Notes under the pieces: generated by a model
Databases searched by the model: none
Told to the model about the DNA's origin: nothing
Seen by the model: only the letters and a program-made list of their open reading frames with translations
Part shown: positions 36,185 to 48,600 of the stretch, piece after piece
Layout of the letters: every line of letters starts with the position of its first letter
Position numbering within the stretch: position 1 is the first letter of the stretch
Position numbers and translations under genes: made by a program
Source of the DNA: Chrysoporthe austroafricana
Lineage: Eukaryota > Ascomycota > Sordariomycetes > Diaporthales > Cryphonectriaceae
Direction of reading: 5' to 3'
DNA length: 64,000 nucleotides
Assembly (NCBI GenBank): GCA_001051155.2
Contig: JYIP02000002.1
Span: forward strand, 3,913,583-3,977,582

Positions 36185-37115
36185 GACGCCGCCGCTACGT
36201 GGCTGAATCCGCCTTTGCCGGAGTCCTGACCTCCCCTCTTCGAATTCGGACGGGCTGCGCTGCTGAGACGGCCAGTCGTGCGTGGGCGGGCGGTCTGTTC
36301 TGTCGTGAGCTGGTGGCGTAAGGAGCTTTACGGGATGCTGAAGTTGTTTCTGCCGGTCTGTTTAATGGCTCTGCTACTGGATCCGGGCCCATCCCTGTAT
36401 CCACCTCTGCGCAGCCATCTTCTTATGGAAGTCCCACCAGCCAAGTTCTGTTCATAGCCCGATCCCACTTATCACTATATTAACGATTATATTTTTTGTA
36501 TAAGCTGTATAGGCTATTGTATGTGGACCTTTGAGGCCTGGCCAGAGTAGAGCCGATTACGTCTAGGTCTTGTTGAGATTATGCAGCCTACGGGAGAGGA
36601 CAAGTCTTCATAGGGAGGGTCACTCTAAGGAGAATACCAAAAGACGATTCCGGACACTTAGGTATATAAGCCAAGATCTACACCAGAGACATCCCTTCTC
36701 GTGAACCCAGAAGGGTGCTGCTGCTTACTATCGTCGTAGGCATCAGAGGGCACGCGAGCAGGGCGGGCGATATCCGTCAGCTTGTCGTGTGCCAGCAGCG
36801 TCCTAGCCGCGTTTTCCCGCTGGCGGCCGCTGGTGGTGTCCACCTTTGACAGCGAGCCCGGCGCCACAGCGCATGACGTAGGCGCTCACTGGCGCTGTAG
36901 AGGGCCATAGGACCAACTAGCTAGCTTACTCCCTGCTTTTCCGGGCGAGCCTCTCGTCTCACCTGGCGTGCTTGGCTGGGCCCTGCTCGCGGTATAAGAA
37001 CCACCTCCTCTGCCCCCGTCTCGGCCCCTTTTCGAGACACCCGCTCTCTGCTGCTCCTAGTTCCTCGTTCCGACCCTCACGATCTCCCTCTTTTAAGATT
37101 AGAACGATATACAAA
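36185..37115. other. Divergent spacer between the Rkm5-like gene and the I9 inhibitor gene
   Basis: 930 bp; AT-rich block near 36470-36530 and a CT-rich leader from about 37000. No gene recognised. Confidence 0.5.
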
Positions 37116-37278
37116 ATGCCGTCCATCATTGTGAGCTCCTGGCCGTGCCTCCCCGGAACCCTGCGGAACCAAGTGTCTAACAGGCCGTACAGGTCAGCCT
37201 TGCCAAGTCTGCCACCGCGGAGCAGGTCGATGCGTAAGACCCCGATGGCCACCTGCCTCCCTCCCTACAAGCCGCATC

Positions 37279-37309
<31 letters not shown>

Positions 37310-37616
37310 GCAAGACTGACGAGTAAATAAACCGACAGCGCGGCCCAGAAGGCCGAGGAGAAGGGCTGGACAGTCACCAACAAGTACAAGTCCACGATCA
37401 AGGGTTTCTCGTATGCTCCCCCCCCCCTGCCCGTGCTACTACTACCCGCCCCTCGTTCTCCCTACACCTGACCGGCGAGACTGACGATGAGGATATCCCT
37501 GCAGAGCTACGAAGAACGTTGCCGAGGGAACTGTCGCCGCGCAGGACGTCGAGGCGCTGAAGACGGTCGAGGGCGTGGAGGACATCGAGTTCGACTCGAC
37601 CGCGACGACGCAGTAA
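37116..37616 (+). CDS. Small proteinase inhibitor I9 domain protein (yeast Pbi2-like)
   Basis: Tiny four-exon gene: 37116-37130, 37193-37233, 37339-37410, 37505-37616 (240 nt, 79 aa). The protein begins MPSIIVSLAKSATAEQVDA, continues AAQKAEEKGWTVTNKYKS and TIKGFSATKN, and ends TVEGVEDIEFDSTATTQ. This is the pattern of inhibitor-I9/subtilisin-propeptide domains, where a beta-alpha-beta fold carries a conserved K-GF and a V..VE.D segment. Yeast Pbi2 (proteinase B inhibitor 2) acts on the vacuolar protease and promotes vacuole fusion; a similar cytosolic role is inferred. There is no signal peptide. Intron 2 contains a (CAGA/ACAG)n tetranucleotide repeat. All introns are GT-AG and the frame closes exactly, which supports this gene despite its size. 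An alternative is a stand-alone I9 protein of unknown target. Confidence 0.85.
37281..37312. repeat. (CAGA)n tetranucleotide repeat in I9-gene intron 2
   Basis: About seven tandem ACAG units lie within the intron 37234-37338, upstream of the acceptor ACCGACAG. Confidence 0.9.
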
Positions 37617-38085
37617 GGGCGAGTGCGCCGAGGGAGACCGACGCCGTCCGCTGCGAGGCGGGGTAGGGGGCCACCTGAGGGCCTCTGGCGCAGCCGCTGG
37701 TTGGCAGCACGCGCACCACTCGATAGAAAGCCTTTCGAATATACTTTAGAGCAAAGACAAGGGCCTGTTCCTGTGAAGCCTCGTGCCTATCTATTGTCCC
37801 GTCGTACCCATCGGCGGTCCGCTCCTCATCGCGGGGTAAAGCGCCCCACTGGTCACTGGTGACTCGCTTATCTTATCGGCACCCCTGGCTGGCCCGCCAG
37901 GGGTCTCGCTGTACAGTAGCAACTTACTCGAGTATTTGCGCCTGGGGTGAGACTACACCGACAACCGCCCATTCCTTCAACCTCGTTCTCGTCTCGTCTC
38001 GTCTCGTCTCGTCTCGTCTCGTCTCGTCTCCTCATCCTCCCCGCCGCGGCAGCTAACCCCACGCACACGTCCTTGCAATGCCGCC
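37617..38085. promoter_or_regulatory. Promoter / 5' UTR of the mitochondrial kinase gene
   Basis: The 469-bp tandem spacer holds a (GTCTC)8 pentamer array at 37991-38030, ending about 55 nt before the start codon, and a three-codon upstream ORF at 38078-38089 overlapping the start. No further gene is seen. Confidence 0.5.
37991..38030. repeat. (GTCTC)8 pentanucleotide array
   Basis: Eight perfect GTCTC units, immediately preceded by a GTTCTC variant. This pyrimidine-rich tandem repeat would lie in the promoter or 5' UTR of the kinase gene. Confidence 0.95.
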
Positions 38086-38089
38086 ATGA
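38078..38089 (+). promoter_or_regulatory. Minimal upstream ORF overlapping the kinase start (ATG CCG CCA TGA)
   Basis: A three-codon uORF whose stop TGA shares bases with the main ATG (ATGA overlap at 38086-38089). Such an arrangement can reduce initiation or allow termination-reinitiation. The main ATG at 38086 has CCGCC directly before it, a good initiation context. Confidence 0.4.
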
Positions 38090-39531
38090 ATCGAACAGCG
38101 AGGCCATTGGGGTGGTCTCTCGCCTCGAGAGCCTCCAGACCGCTGACGAGGAGGAGCCTCTCCCTGACCGCCCGCCGCGCGCACCCGGGCTTCCCTCACC
38201 ATGACGACCAGGTCCCGCGGCTGGCGAAGCAGCCCCTCCACCGCCTGAGCCTGGCCGACCTCGTCAAGTAAGGAACTCAAGATCGTAACCCCCAGGATCG
38301 TGTCGCCCAGAACTAATACTCGTGATCCCACGCTTGCAGGCACGGCCGCCCGCCCCTCTCCGCCGAGGCCCTCCTCTCCTCCGCGCGCTTCACCCTCTCC
38401 CTCCTGCCCATCCGCCTCGCCCACCGCATCCAGGCCCTGCGCAACCTCCCCTACATCGTCGTCTCCAACAGCAACATCACCAAGATCTACAACAACTACC
38501 AGCACTCCCTGTCGACCCTCCTCCCCTGGCTCGAGGGGCCCGCCTCCCCGCGCCACACCCTCTCCACCCTCGACGACGAGATCCGCTTCACCGAGGTCCT
38601 CGCCGAGCTCGTCCAGACGCACACCGACACCATCCCGCTGCTCGCCCAGGGCTTCCTCGAGTGCCGCCGCTACATCTCCCCCGCCGAGGTCACGCGCTTC
38701 CTCGACGAGCACCTGCGCGCCCGCATCGGCACCCGCCTCATCGCCGAGCAGCACATCGCCCTGCACTTCTCGAGCCAGCCGCACTTCGACCCCGACGCCA
38801 GCCCCACCCCCTGCCCGGACCACCCCAGCTTCATCGGCGTCATCGACACCGCCCTCCGCCCCGCCGGCGTCGTCGACAGCTGCGGCGGCTTCGTCGCCGA
38901 CATCTGCGAGCTCAAGTACGGCGTCCGCCCCCGCTGGGAGATCGACGGCGACCCCGCTACCACCTTCGCCTTCGTCCCCAACCACCTCGAGTACATCGTC
39001 ACCGAGCTGCTCAAGAACGCCTTCCGCGCCACCGTCGAGAGCGGCATGGCCCGCGAGCCCGTCGTCATCACCATCGCCCCGGAGCCCCCCGCCGACCACA
39101 CGCGCCCCCGCCAGGACGGGGGCCCCGGCGCGGGGCCCGCCGCCGGGGCGGGGGGCGAGGGGGAAGGGGACGGGGCCCGGCCCGCGAGCGGCGCCATCGA
39201 GCCGCTGGACGACAACGCCCCCGGCGTGACGATCCGCATCCGCGACCGCGGCGGCGGCATCAGCCCGGACGTGCTGCCCAACATCTGGTCCTACTCGTTC
39301 ACCACCGTGCGCGAGGACGAGGAGGACGTGCCCGGCGGGTCCTCCATCGACGCCCTGAGCGTCATCTCGAGCTCCAGCGGCGGCGGGAGCTCCATCGCCG
39401 GCCTGGGCTACGGCCTGCCGCTCGGCCGCGCCTACGCCGAGTACTTCGGCGGCGGCGTCGCCGTCCAGAGCCTGTACGGCTGGGGCACCGACGTGTACCT
39501 GAGGCTGAAGGGCGTCGGGCGGATAGAGTGA
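38086..39531 (+). CDS. Mitochondrial PDK/BCKDK-type protein kinase (yeast Pkp-like)
   Basis: GHKL-fold kinase of the pyruvate/branched-chain dehydrogenase kinase family, which phosphorylates E1-alpha and shuts down the complex in the mitochondrial matrix. Two exons, 38086-38267 and 38340-39531; 1374 nt, 457 aa. The N-terminus is rich in R/S/L with no acidic residues over the first 35 positions, a clear mitochondrial presequence. The helical domain has LPIRLAHRIQALRNLPYIVVSN and YISPAEVTRFLDEHLRARIGTRLIAEQH. The ATP site shows N-box EYIVTELLKNAFRATVE, G1 IRIRDRGGGI and G2 GLGYGLPLGRAYAEYFGG. A glycine/alanine-rich insert sits at about 345-370. It resembles yeast Pkp2 more than Pkp1, but this is a judgment. 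The stop at 39529 overlaps a GTGAGT donor, so an extra small last exon (EPKPPPARSQK-type end) is possible. Confidence 0.93.
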
Positions 39532-40112
39532 GTGCGCCGCGACGACGACAAGCCGAGGTTGTTTTGTATACCGCGGGTTTTTGCAAGTCCAGGGCTAACT
39601 AACACCTGGGCGCGTCCACAGAGAGCCGAAGCCGCCGCCCGCGAGATCCCAGAAGTGAATGCAAGGCTTTGGCACCAGCAAGGCGTTCAGGAGGAACGGA
39701 CGGACGTACGGACATAGACAAGGTCTAGGGCATAGTATATTAAATTATGAGCAAGAACATTCCGCTTGCCCGGCTACGTGACCAACCAACCCATGATGCG
39801 TAAAGATCCTAAAAGTCCAGATCCAGATAGACAGACGTGCAACAAAAAGATTAGTACCGCCCCAAGATCCTGAAAACCCCGTGTTCGTCTCTAGGGATTG
39901 TGAGCTGTGCAGATGGAATCACGCAACGCCGCTGGAAATTTTATGTCTTCAGACCCTTCAAATGCGCTCGCTGGACAAGACCAGGTTTCATCATCACGCC
40001 GTCCCTCGGCGGCCTAACTCGGCCCCCGTTAATTAACCCCCATAACTTTTTTTCCAAAAGAGAAAAAAAAATTTAGAACCAGACCGACCTGGCCCGGCCT
40101 CGCGCCGCCGCC
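39532..40112. other. Convergent 3' spacer between the kinase and class VII chitin synthase
   Basis: 581 bp with AT-rich stretches (TATATTAAATTATGAG near 39736-39751) suited to polyadenylation; no gene. Confidence 0.5.
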
Positions 40113-43100
40113 TTACATGTTCGCCAGCTCGTTGTCGATCTGCTTGTCCATGAAGGTCCTCCGCTCGCCGACCAGCTCGGTCTGCAGCCTCTGCTCCACG
40201 AGGGCGCGCACCTGCTTCTTGGTGATGGTGTCGAGGTCGACCTCGCTCAGGACGGCCTGGATGCACTCGGTGATGGCGGCGTCGTCGGGGCCGTGCACGC
40301 CCGGCCCGCGGGAGAAGTCCACCACGGACGGCGAGCCGCCGCCGTACCCGCTCATGGCCGTGCCGGCGCGGCTCTGCGCGTAGCCCGCTGCCATGACCGT
40401 CGACCCGGGCCGGTCCTGGTACGGCGAGTGGTCGCGGTCCAGCCCCGTGCCGATGCTGTACGCGCTCTGGCGCGTCATGTGGCCGGGCTGGAACGGCGCC
40501 GGGGACTGCGGCGGGGCCATGTACGCGCCGCGGCCGGGGACGCCCGTGAGGATGCTTGGCTGCCGGACCGACGAGTACACACTCTTCATGTCGTCGAGCT
40601 CGTACTCGCCCGCCATGCCGCCCGCGGGGTCGTACAACGGCTGGACGGTCTCCGCCATGCCGGCCTTCTCGTTGTAGTTACCACGTCGGCCGGGGAGGTT
40701 GTTCTGCAGGGCGTAGTCGTCCCAGCGCTGGAGCGGGATGGAGCGCGGGTCGAAGCCCTCGTCGTCCTCAGCGACGATCTGCTTCTGGCCCTTCTCTCCA
40801 ATAACCACACGCGTGTTACCCCAGCTAAAGTTGTCCTGGTTCCAGAAGGAGTAGATAGGCAGGATGAAGGAGTAAACCGGGTACGCAAGAATGTAGATGA
40901 GCATCCAGCCGACGTGTTGCCATTGGCGTTTCAAGATGAAGATGAGCGCCTGCAGGCCGTACACACCTGCCAACATGGCGATAGTGATGTAGGGGAACGT
41001 GCCTGAGTGCGTAGCGACCTTGTAGATGAGGTAACCGAGGTACACTGTCGTGGCGGGGAGGATAATCGTTCCGGTCAGATCGATCAGGACGACGAAGCGC
41101 ATGCTGAAACAACAGAAGCCACACATGTCCTTAAGGCGCATCAGCTCAACCAGGTTGTGGATGGTGGAGTTGATCCATCGTCGACGCTGAGACAGCAAGA
41201 CGCTCCAGGTCTCAGGAGCGGCTGTCTGACAGTAGGCATCGGCTGTGAATTTGTAGTGCATGTGCGGGAAGTGTTTGGTCATGAGGGTGGTCAGGAATCG
41301 ATCCTCTCCAAGAGATAGCAGGTTTTTCTTGTGGAGGGTATCAACGTGGCAGTCGCTATATTCACGAATGACTTCATCGGAGATAATCAGAGGCTTGCCG
41401 CGGTCTGCCGTTCTCAGACGATACATGGTGAAACTAGATATCTTGTAAGCTTCCATGCCATATGATGCATATCCTTGCAGGAAAGTGAGGTTCAACTTAC
41501 CATCCAGGCAAACAGGTAACGCTACCGAAGAGGGACTCGAAGGCCTTCGCCAAGTTGTGAGAGATGAAGTACTCGTAGACCTGGATCATCGTCCACCACG
41601 ACCGCTCCTCGTTCTGCAAGCTCGTCTCACCGCAGATACCCGCGATCTTGGCATTGTTGGCACAGCGTGCGACCAGGCGGTTGAGCGAGTCCTCTCGGAC
41701 ACAGGTATCGGCGTCGATCATCAACAGGTATTCGTACAGCTCAGGGTCCACGCCAATGATATTGTTGATCTGGTGGAACATCTCCAGCTCGAGAGGGCTC
41801 ATCGGAGCACGGTGGTGCACACGGTTCAGGAAGCTCATGAGCAGAATCTGGGAATCACGCTTGCCACGGTTGCCCGGCTTCGTTTGGTTCTGCTCGGTGT
41901 CCTTGCCGCACTTAACGACCACAATGTACGGGACCACATTGCCCTCGAATTCATAGAGGCCAGAGTAGACCTTGCCATAGTTGAGCTGTAGGCTGCCCGC
42001 GCCGACGGACTTGAAGGGCAGCGCCGGTGGATCAACCTTGGGATCAACGCCGAGGATATCAAGCACGATCTTTGGCGTGGGACGATCATTCCCGGCACCG
42101 GTGATGAGACCATCGCAGATAACGCAGATGAGCTTGCGCTTGTTGTCGTACTGAAGAGCCGTCAATGAGTCCAGAGCCTTTCTCAGCGAGTCCTCGCCCT
42201 CGGTATACGCTGGGACCTGACAAATGACGAATTTGTCTTGCGGAGATGGTCTGCGCTTCGAGCCAAACTGGAGAGCAGACAAGAACTTGGTCAAGATGAC
42301 CGAGCACAGAATGATGGTGAAGGCAAGCAGGAGGTAGTTGTTGAACTGGCACTTGGCGGTGTAGCGGAAGTCGAGGATGCCCTTGTAGAAAGTGTTCTCC
42401 ATACAGGTCAGACTGTTCATCAAGCTCGCATATTCCGTGCTGTTGCCCGAGGCTTTGGCGTCTTTGATGAGTGCGTTCCACTTGTCGGTGACATCCAGAC
42501 CGTAGTTTTCCGCGGCAATAGACGTCATGTTGGAGTTGAGAAACTCGTAGGTGCTTTCGTCATTCATCAAAGACAGTGTGTAGACGTAGTCCGTCAGGTC
42601 AAATATCTTGTTATTGTAGATGACCCAATTGTGGTATTCGTCCGAGCCTTGGGTCTTGACGTATTCCTTCTCCCAGACGAGTTGTGCCTTGTAGTATTCC
42701 TTGATCTTGGGCAAGAAGGTCTCATTGTACCAGTACGTGTTATACAGGGCACTCGAGGTATCTGCTTGGTAATATCCAGAAGTGTGCTCGGCGGTCGGGT
42801 ACGTCGGCGTGGTGTTGGCAGTGAGTTCGATGGTCTTGTCCGTGACAAGGCCGGGGCAAGCAATGATCAGTGGTGGCACAAAATATTCGTCCAGGTTTGC
42901 ACCCGCGAATGGCTCCATGTTGGTCGTTGTCGTTTCGGTCGACGTGTCACTGTGCTGGGTCTTCCAGAACTTGGATATGTCGTAGACGTTACCGCGGATG
43001 CTGACATAGAAGTCGTTGTCTCCTGTATGCTCGGCGACCTCCTTGAAATTCAACGCTTTGTCGTAGTTGGGACATATCAAGTTACCGAAGACGACGATCC

Positions 43101-45644
43101 AGAAAACGATGAAGCAGTTGATGAGGGTGATGATGAAGCACAGCACGACTTTCTCGCGCCAGGCCATCCGGACATCCGGCCGCTTCATGCGACCGACGAA
43201 GCTGAGGAGGGGCGAGGGGATCCAGAAGGTTAATGCCCACACGAAGGCAACCCAAACGCGCCGCCCAAAAGTAACACGCTCCTCCTTGATGCTCTTGCCC
43301 TCGAGAAGCTCGGCGTCGACGCCGCCCACGAATTGGCCCTCGCTGTTGTATTGATACTCACCTCTGCGGTAGTCACCTTTTGTACCAAGGCCATAGTCAC
43401 CCTTGTGAATGGGGAGTACGCTCTGAGGCCGTTGAGAGCCGACGAGGGAGGGTGCACGGGATCCAGTGTTGAGGCCGAGAGCTGCCGGTCCGAGGAGCGT
43501 GGCTTGACTCCGATTCCTCTGGTGGATAAGGCCCTCGTTACTGTCGTTTGCGTTGGAGTCTCCGAAGGGCGACTGGCCGAAGAAACCGCTGCCGTTGCTC
43601 TGGGCAGAGTAGCCGGTCTCCAGGGCATGGAAACCCATGGAACTGCCCATTGTCGTTCCCAGATGCATGCCTGCAGTCCCGGCTTGTCTGCTGTCGATCA
43701 TCATCTCTGCCTCCCACCACGCGTTCTCGTGCATCCAGACGCGCTCGTTGCCGATGACCACTTCTCCGTTGGTCCAGCCGCGCTCCATGAGCCAGTTCTG
43801 AATCCCCTCCTTTCCATCCGCACAGCCAAGGACTGAGTATCGCGTGACAAATTCGTCGTGATCAAAATCGGCGGTGAAATCCAGGTTCTTGTTCCGCCGG
43901 TTTGACCACTCCGGCAGCCTCCATGAGCGGAGCTGCCGCGAGACTGTGCCTGCGGACCAGGCGGAGGTGATAGATGGCAGGCCCGCGATGGTGGCAGGTG
44001 CGTCGTCGGTGGGGTGAATAGAGAGGTGGTACCAGGCACGGCTGCTGCTAAGGAGGGCTGGCAGGTCGATCCGAGCATTTCGCCCCAGGTTGATGCCCTC
44101 GCCCTCCACAGGGAAGAGCAGCTTCTTCAGGAATCCTTCCTCGTCAGCGGCATAGGCAAGCTTCTCGATAATCTCCTCCCTCTTCTCCAGGACGCGAAGG
44201 CTCTCGCGCCCGGCTGGTCCGGACGTAATGACCGCAGTCACAGCATTTTCCATCTCACGGATGACAGAGCTACCGGCACTGGGGAGATCCACACCATCGG
44301 CCTTCATCTCAGCGTTGATGCCCAAGGTGTCGTCAAACACCCCCCTGAGGGCCAGTGCCTTGCCCATTTCTGGGTCAGGTATCTCTAGAACGGTGATACA
44401 GACAGTGTCCTGGTGGTCGTCGCTGTTCGGTGTCTGTACGCCGCCCTCGCTGCTGGAATCGTCCCCAGCTCGGCCCGGGGTACCCATCTCGGCAGCGATT
44501 GCCGCATTGGCCTTGGTGATAACCCAGTCCACCAGAGCCTCGTACAGGCCACCAATGAAGGTCTGCCTGTCTTCTGTGCTGCACTGGGTTGCGAGTACCT
44601 CGGGTTCTACCCCGAGAAGCCCACCCGCATCCTCGATGATGTCGTCCAGAGAATCCTCGTCAATATCGTAGTCAAGGGTGTTTCCGAGCTTCAGAATGCC
44701 GGCCAGGGTGGAGATGAGGTTTCTGTGGGCGGACCCCTTGATGCCGATCTGCTTCAGAGCATCCCGGAAATCATCGGCAGCGGCGCCATCGTCGCTGTTG
44801 ATCAGGTAGGACGGCAGGTCGTACGTGCCTGACCGCTTGAGAAGCGTGTATGTGTCGGGGCTCTTGAGGCTGAGGAACTCGCGCTCGGCAGGCGTGGCAC
44901 CCGAGTTCAGTAGGTAGTAGAAGACGTCGAACGCTCGGTAGCCGGCCTCGGCGGGCACTTTCAGCAGTCCCTTCTCCGTGTCGATGCCCCACTTCGAGAG
45001 GGCCACTGAAGCCGCCTGGATCTCGCCAGCCAGGTTCAGCGTCAACGTCACGGCGAGGGCGGCCTGCCGAGGCGTAGAGGGATTGTTTGGGGTCACGCAT
45101 CGGATGAACGGGTGGATCGCCTCGAGAGCCTTGAACAGCATGGATGGCATCTGCATGGGCAGGGCATTGCTGAGAAATGGGACAAGCACGGAGGGGGCGG
45201 ACGTGTGCAGAGAGCTGTCATACCAACGTTAGCATGGCGGCGGGGGGTGATGAGATCCATACGCAACTCAGACGGGCTGGACATACCTGAGGATGATCGC
45301 ACCGTCTTCGGCGCGTCTTCTCGCGTGTTCCCATGCCTTGACTCCGAGAGATGCATCGATCGTGCCCCCCGACGAGGGATTGGGCGGAGGCGGGTTGGCT
45401 GTGAGCCATGTATTCACAACGACACTATCCACGGTCAGTATCAAGTCCTCTGACCAAGACCGAGCCTCCTCATCACCCACCTCGAACCAGCATCGAGACT
45501 GTACGCCTGCCCCTCGATATAAATGTTGTGGATGGAGTTCAACAGCGTGGTGGTGCTGACTTGGGTAGACTGCTGTCCGGGCCCCCTCGGGGCACCAAGC
45601 ATATCTGATGATGCCACCGAGTACATAGACATCCGGTTCGCCAT
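40113..45644 (-). CDS. csmB: Class VII-type chitin synthase with degenerate myosin motor-like domain (CsmB/Chs7 group)
   Basis: Membrane enzyme polymerising UDP-GlcNAc into cell-wall chitin at growing tips. Exons on the minus strand: 45644-45481, 45424-45287, 45214-41501, 41433-40113; 5337 nt, 1778 aa. The start [19 protein letters not shown] and [18 protein letters not shown] are typical of this class. The motor-like domain (about 100-750) has the myosin-fold helices but no GxxGxGKT P-loop, as known for class VII. Next come two membrane spans and a cytochrome b5-like segment ([16 protein letters not shown]). Then another span and the GT2 domain with [29 protein letters not shown] and the catalytic [17 protein letters not shown] at about residue 1417. 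C-terminal spans follow, then a DEK_C-like end ([22 protein letters not shown]). It is head-to-head with the class V gene, an arrangement known in other filamentous ascomycetes and suggesting shared control. Confidence 0.95.
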
Positions 45645-48600
45645 GGCGGGCAGGATGTTTGTGGGCTGTGTGACGTCCAGAGGGACGGATCACGGGTTTG
45701 AGGAGACCTCAGACCTCGACAACGCGGCGTACCGTCCCGCAAGTGTGCAATTGTGAGGCCCACAACGACAATTCCAGTATCTGGTCGAGCTCAAGGGCTC
45801 TCTGGTCGTGAGAGAGAGTCAGCGCCGGAAGAGTCGCACCGGGGATCGAAGGGCGCCTGGGTGAGGTGATCGGTTCGCTGGGCAACGCGGGCAGTAAAGG
45901 GCGGCAGCGATTATACGGTCCTCCTATTGTGGCCCCCGTGCTGAAACGAGCCGTAGGATCCTAGAAACCTCCCGAGAAGCTGCTTTGCAAGAAGAGAACC
46001 AAATCAATACAGCAACAACAACATCAACGACAGGAGAAGCAACCACCAAAGCGAGTGAGACGGCTGAATCTGAGGATTAGGAGTGGTGAGGATGGTGATA
46101 GATCCCACTGACGGGGGGGAGAAACAAGACGATCCCCCAGCAGCAGCGATTACCCAGTACGGAGTACGGATTACCAGCCCGCGTCGCTCTCGGATTTCCA
46201 AAGCCGGGCAGGGCTCGTATGGAGATACTCGGTATAGGCTGGGGCGGCTAGATCGGGGGGGCCCTCTGTGGTGCAGGTGGGCAGGCTGAAGGAACCCTCC
46301 AGGAGGAATAGTTTGCGACAGTACAAAGCAAAAAAAAATTCTACGGCAGAGCACTGATGCAAAAGATGCAGAACACGAGATCAGAAGGCATGATTCTCAC
46401 GGAGGAGCCCCATGGGAGGATGCAGGCAGTGGGCAGCACCGGGGAGGGGCCCGGAGCTCGGAACAGAAGGCGAAAGCCTACTTGCCATAGTAACGTGACA
46501 ACCAGAACTTGGATCTTCCCGCGGTGAGTGCGCTGGCGCAGGGCAGTTGGCACTGTCGATCGGTGCTGAGCGGCGTGGACGTGAACGCGTTGGGGCGCCT
46601 CGGAAAACCCACAGTAGCGCCTCTCCAGAAGGCCACGGCCCATTCAGGGGTAAAACGGGTACAGTACAGAAGGATAAGGAGCTGATCGGCTGGGGCTCCG
46701 TATCGTGCGGGCCGGGCAGGGTTAGGCAGGGCAGGGCAGGGCAGGGCAGGGCGGGGCGTGGCAAGTCTAAAAATACCAGGGTGGTGGTGGTGGGCGAGGA
46801 AGTACCTGTGGTGCCGTGGTGCCATAGTACCTTCTGGGCGCGATGGCAAGAAATAAAGTGGAGCGTGGAGGCGGCTCGAGGGGGCTAAGGTCCTGTCGAG
46901 ACCGGTCACGAAGCCAGGCGGCGACTCGCATACAGGGACGACACGATATATGGTGAGCACATGCGCCTGCACGATGGCCACAGAGCCTCGTTTTACCATG
47001 TATCTCATGCTCACGGGCGGGCAGGCTGGCTGCGGTGGCCCTTGGGAGGCCCGGAAACGGATGCCATTGGCCCTGGCCTACCCTCCCGCCTGGAAACGAC
47101 CCGGTTCCTCGGCAACATTTACGAGGAATGTGTGGCGGCGAGCTAGACTCAGCATAGCACTCGCTGTGGTAGCAGGTACTTACTTACCGGACCCAGCGGC
47201 AGCATGAGCATGCACTGAGTATTTCCGCACCACCAGACCCGCGTGTTTTCGTCTATCTGTGACGTGCACTGTACCACACAGCAGGCAACACGATAAATGT
47301 CGGGGGGAGGACGAGCCCCACCCCGCCTCGGACCTCCAGCCCAGAGGCTTGATTGAGGCTGATCTCTCGAGCTTCTGGAATCATGTGAAGCGGGTCCAGC
47401 TTTTTTTTCCTTCCAACAGCCCGGACGGGACGCGAGAGATCGGCCTGGCTGGGTGCAGCCCCAGCATCGCCATATCCTCATCTGAGGATCCATCCCCCTT
47501 TTCCCTCAGCCTCCGCGGCAACGATCAGCTCGAGACGCCATTGCCGTACTGTGCGCCTGTCAGGACGGGCTCCTCGCGGTGCGCACATCCTCAACCCCGC
47601 AGAGGAAGCCCCCGTTGCCATTCTACCTGGAACAGACCGACCGCGGTAATATACACATTGTGGTCAGGAGAGGCTCTCTGGCCCTGAGGTCAGGGCAGCG
47701 GCAGATCAGCGCCTCCCCCCCTCCCAGCAGTGCCAGCCTCCAAGGGACAACCCTCCTTTTACTGGGTAGCCCACTGGTAGCGCACCAACAGCCGCGTCCC
47801 GGCCGACAGAAATCCAGACAATCACCGGCATACCCGTGCAGGGGGGGCCAGGCTGGAGGACCCAGACCCCCAGCCTGCCCCAGCCTGTTGACGTCTTGTC
47901 GAGTCCTGAAATCTTCACCGTTCGGGAAGTGATCCCCGAGATCGCGTTGCGTTGCACCGTTCCACCGTTCCGCCGGATGCTGTCTGTCCTTCGGCTGTGG
48001 TGCAGCAGGCAGGCATAGCACCGGTGGAGAAACCCAGCGTCGATCTGGGCTCGACTTGCATGGCTCGCGAGATGCGATTTCCAAGGCCTGGCACGCCTGG
48101 CCCGGCTGCCAATCCCGGGCCCTATGTTGTCATCGTGGGCCGGGGCTGGTTCTCTTCAGGTGCCCCCCCATCTCGTCCGGGATGGAGCATGGAGTACTGG
48201 CTCTAAGCGGCCTTACTCGGTAGGCCACTAAGTAGGCGGGCCAACTAACCTTATTGTGATAGTATGGGCGGTGACTGTTGATCGCTGACCCTGACCATAG
48301 TAGAAATTTAGAAATTTAGAGTATCCTCACCGTGTTCGAGATCCGGAGATGCGGGCACCGCCTGACTGCCAGCCATCCGCATACTGCCGTGGTGGTGTGG
48401 TACGACTATGTAGGTGGCCGGGTGCTATTACGGTGGCAGGGCACGCGTAGAACGGCATCTTAGAAAAACAACAACAACAATAAGACACACACGCACCGCC
48501 GAGCCAGCCAGTCAGCCAGCCAGCAAGCCAGTCCCCTTGGCGATGACCCAGGAATAGGCAGGACCGCTTCCTCCCGCTCCCATGGTTGCGGTGGGTGCCC

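Noticed and set aside
38053..39602. Long open frames on the other strand and in other phases over the kinase gene (up to 426 codons)
   Set aside because: They mirror codon bias of a very GC-rich gene and consist of low-complexity R/P/H or G/E/A repeats. The kinase frame has all family motifs.
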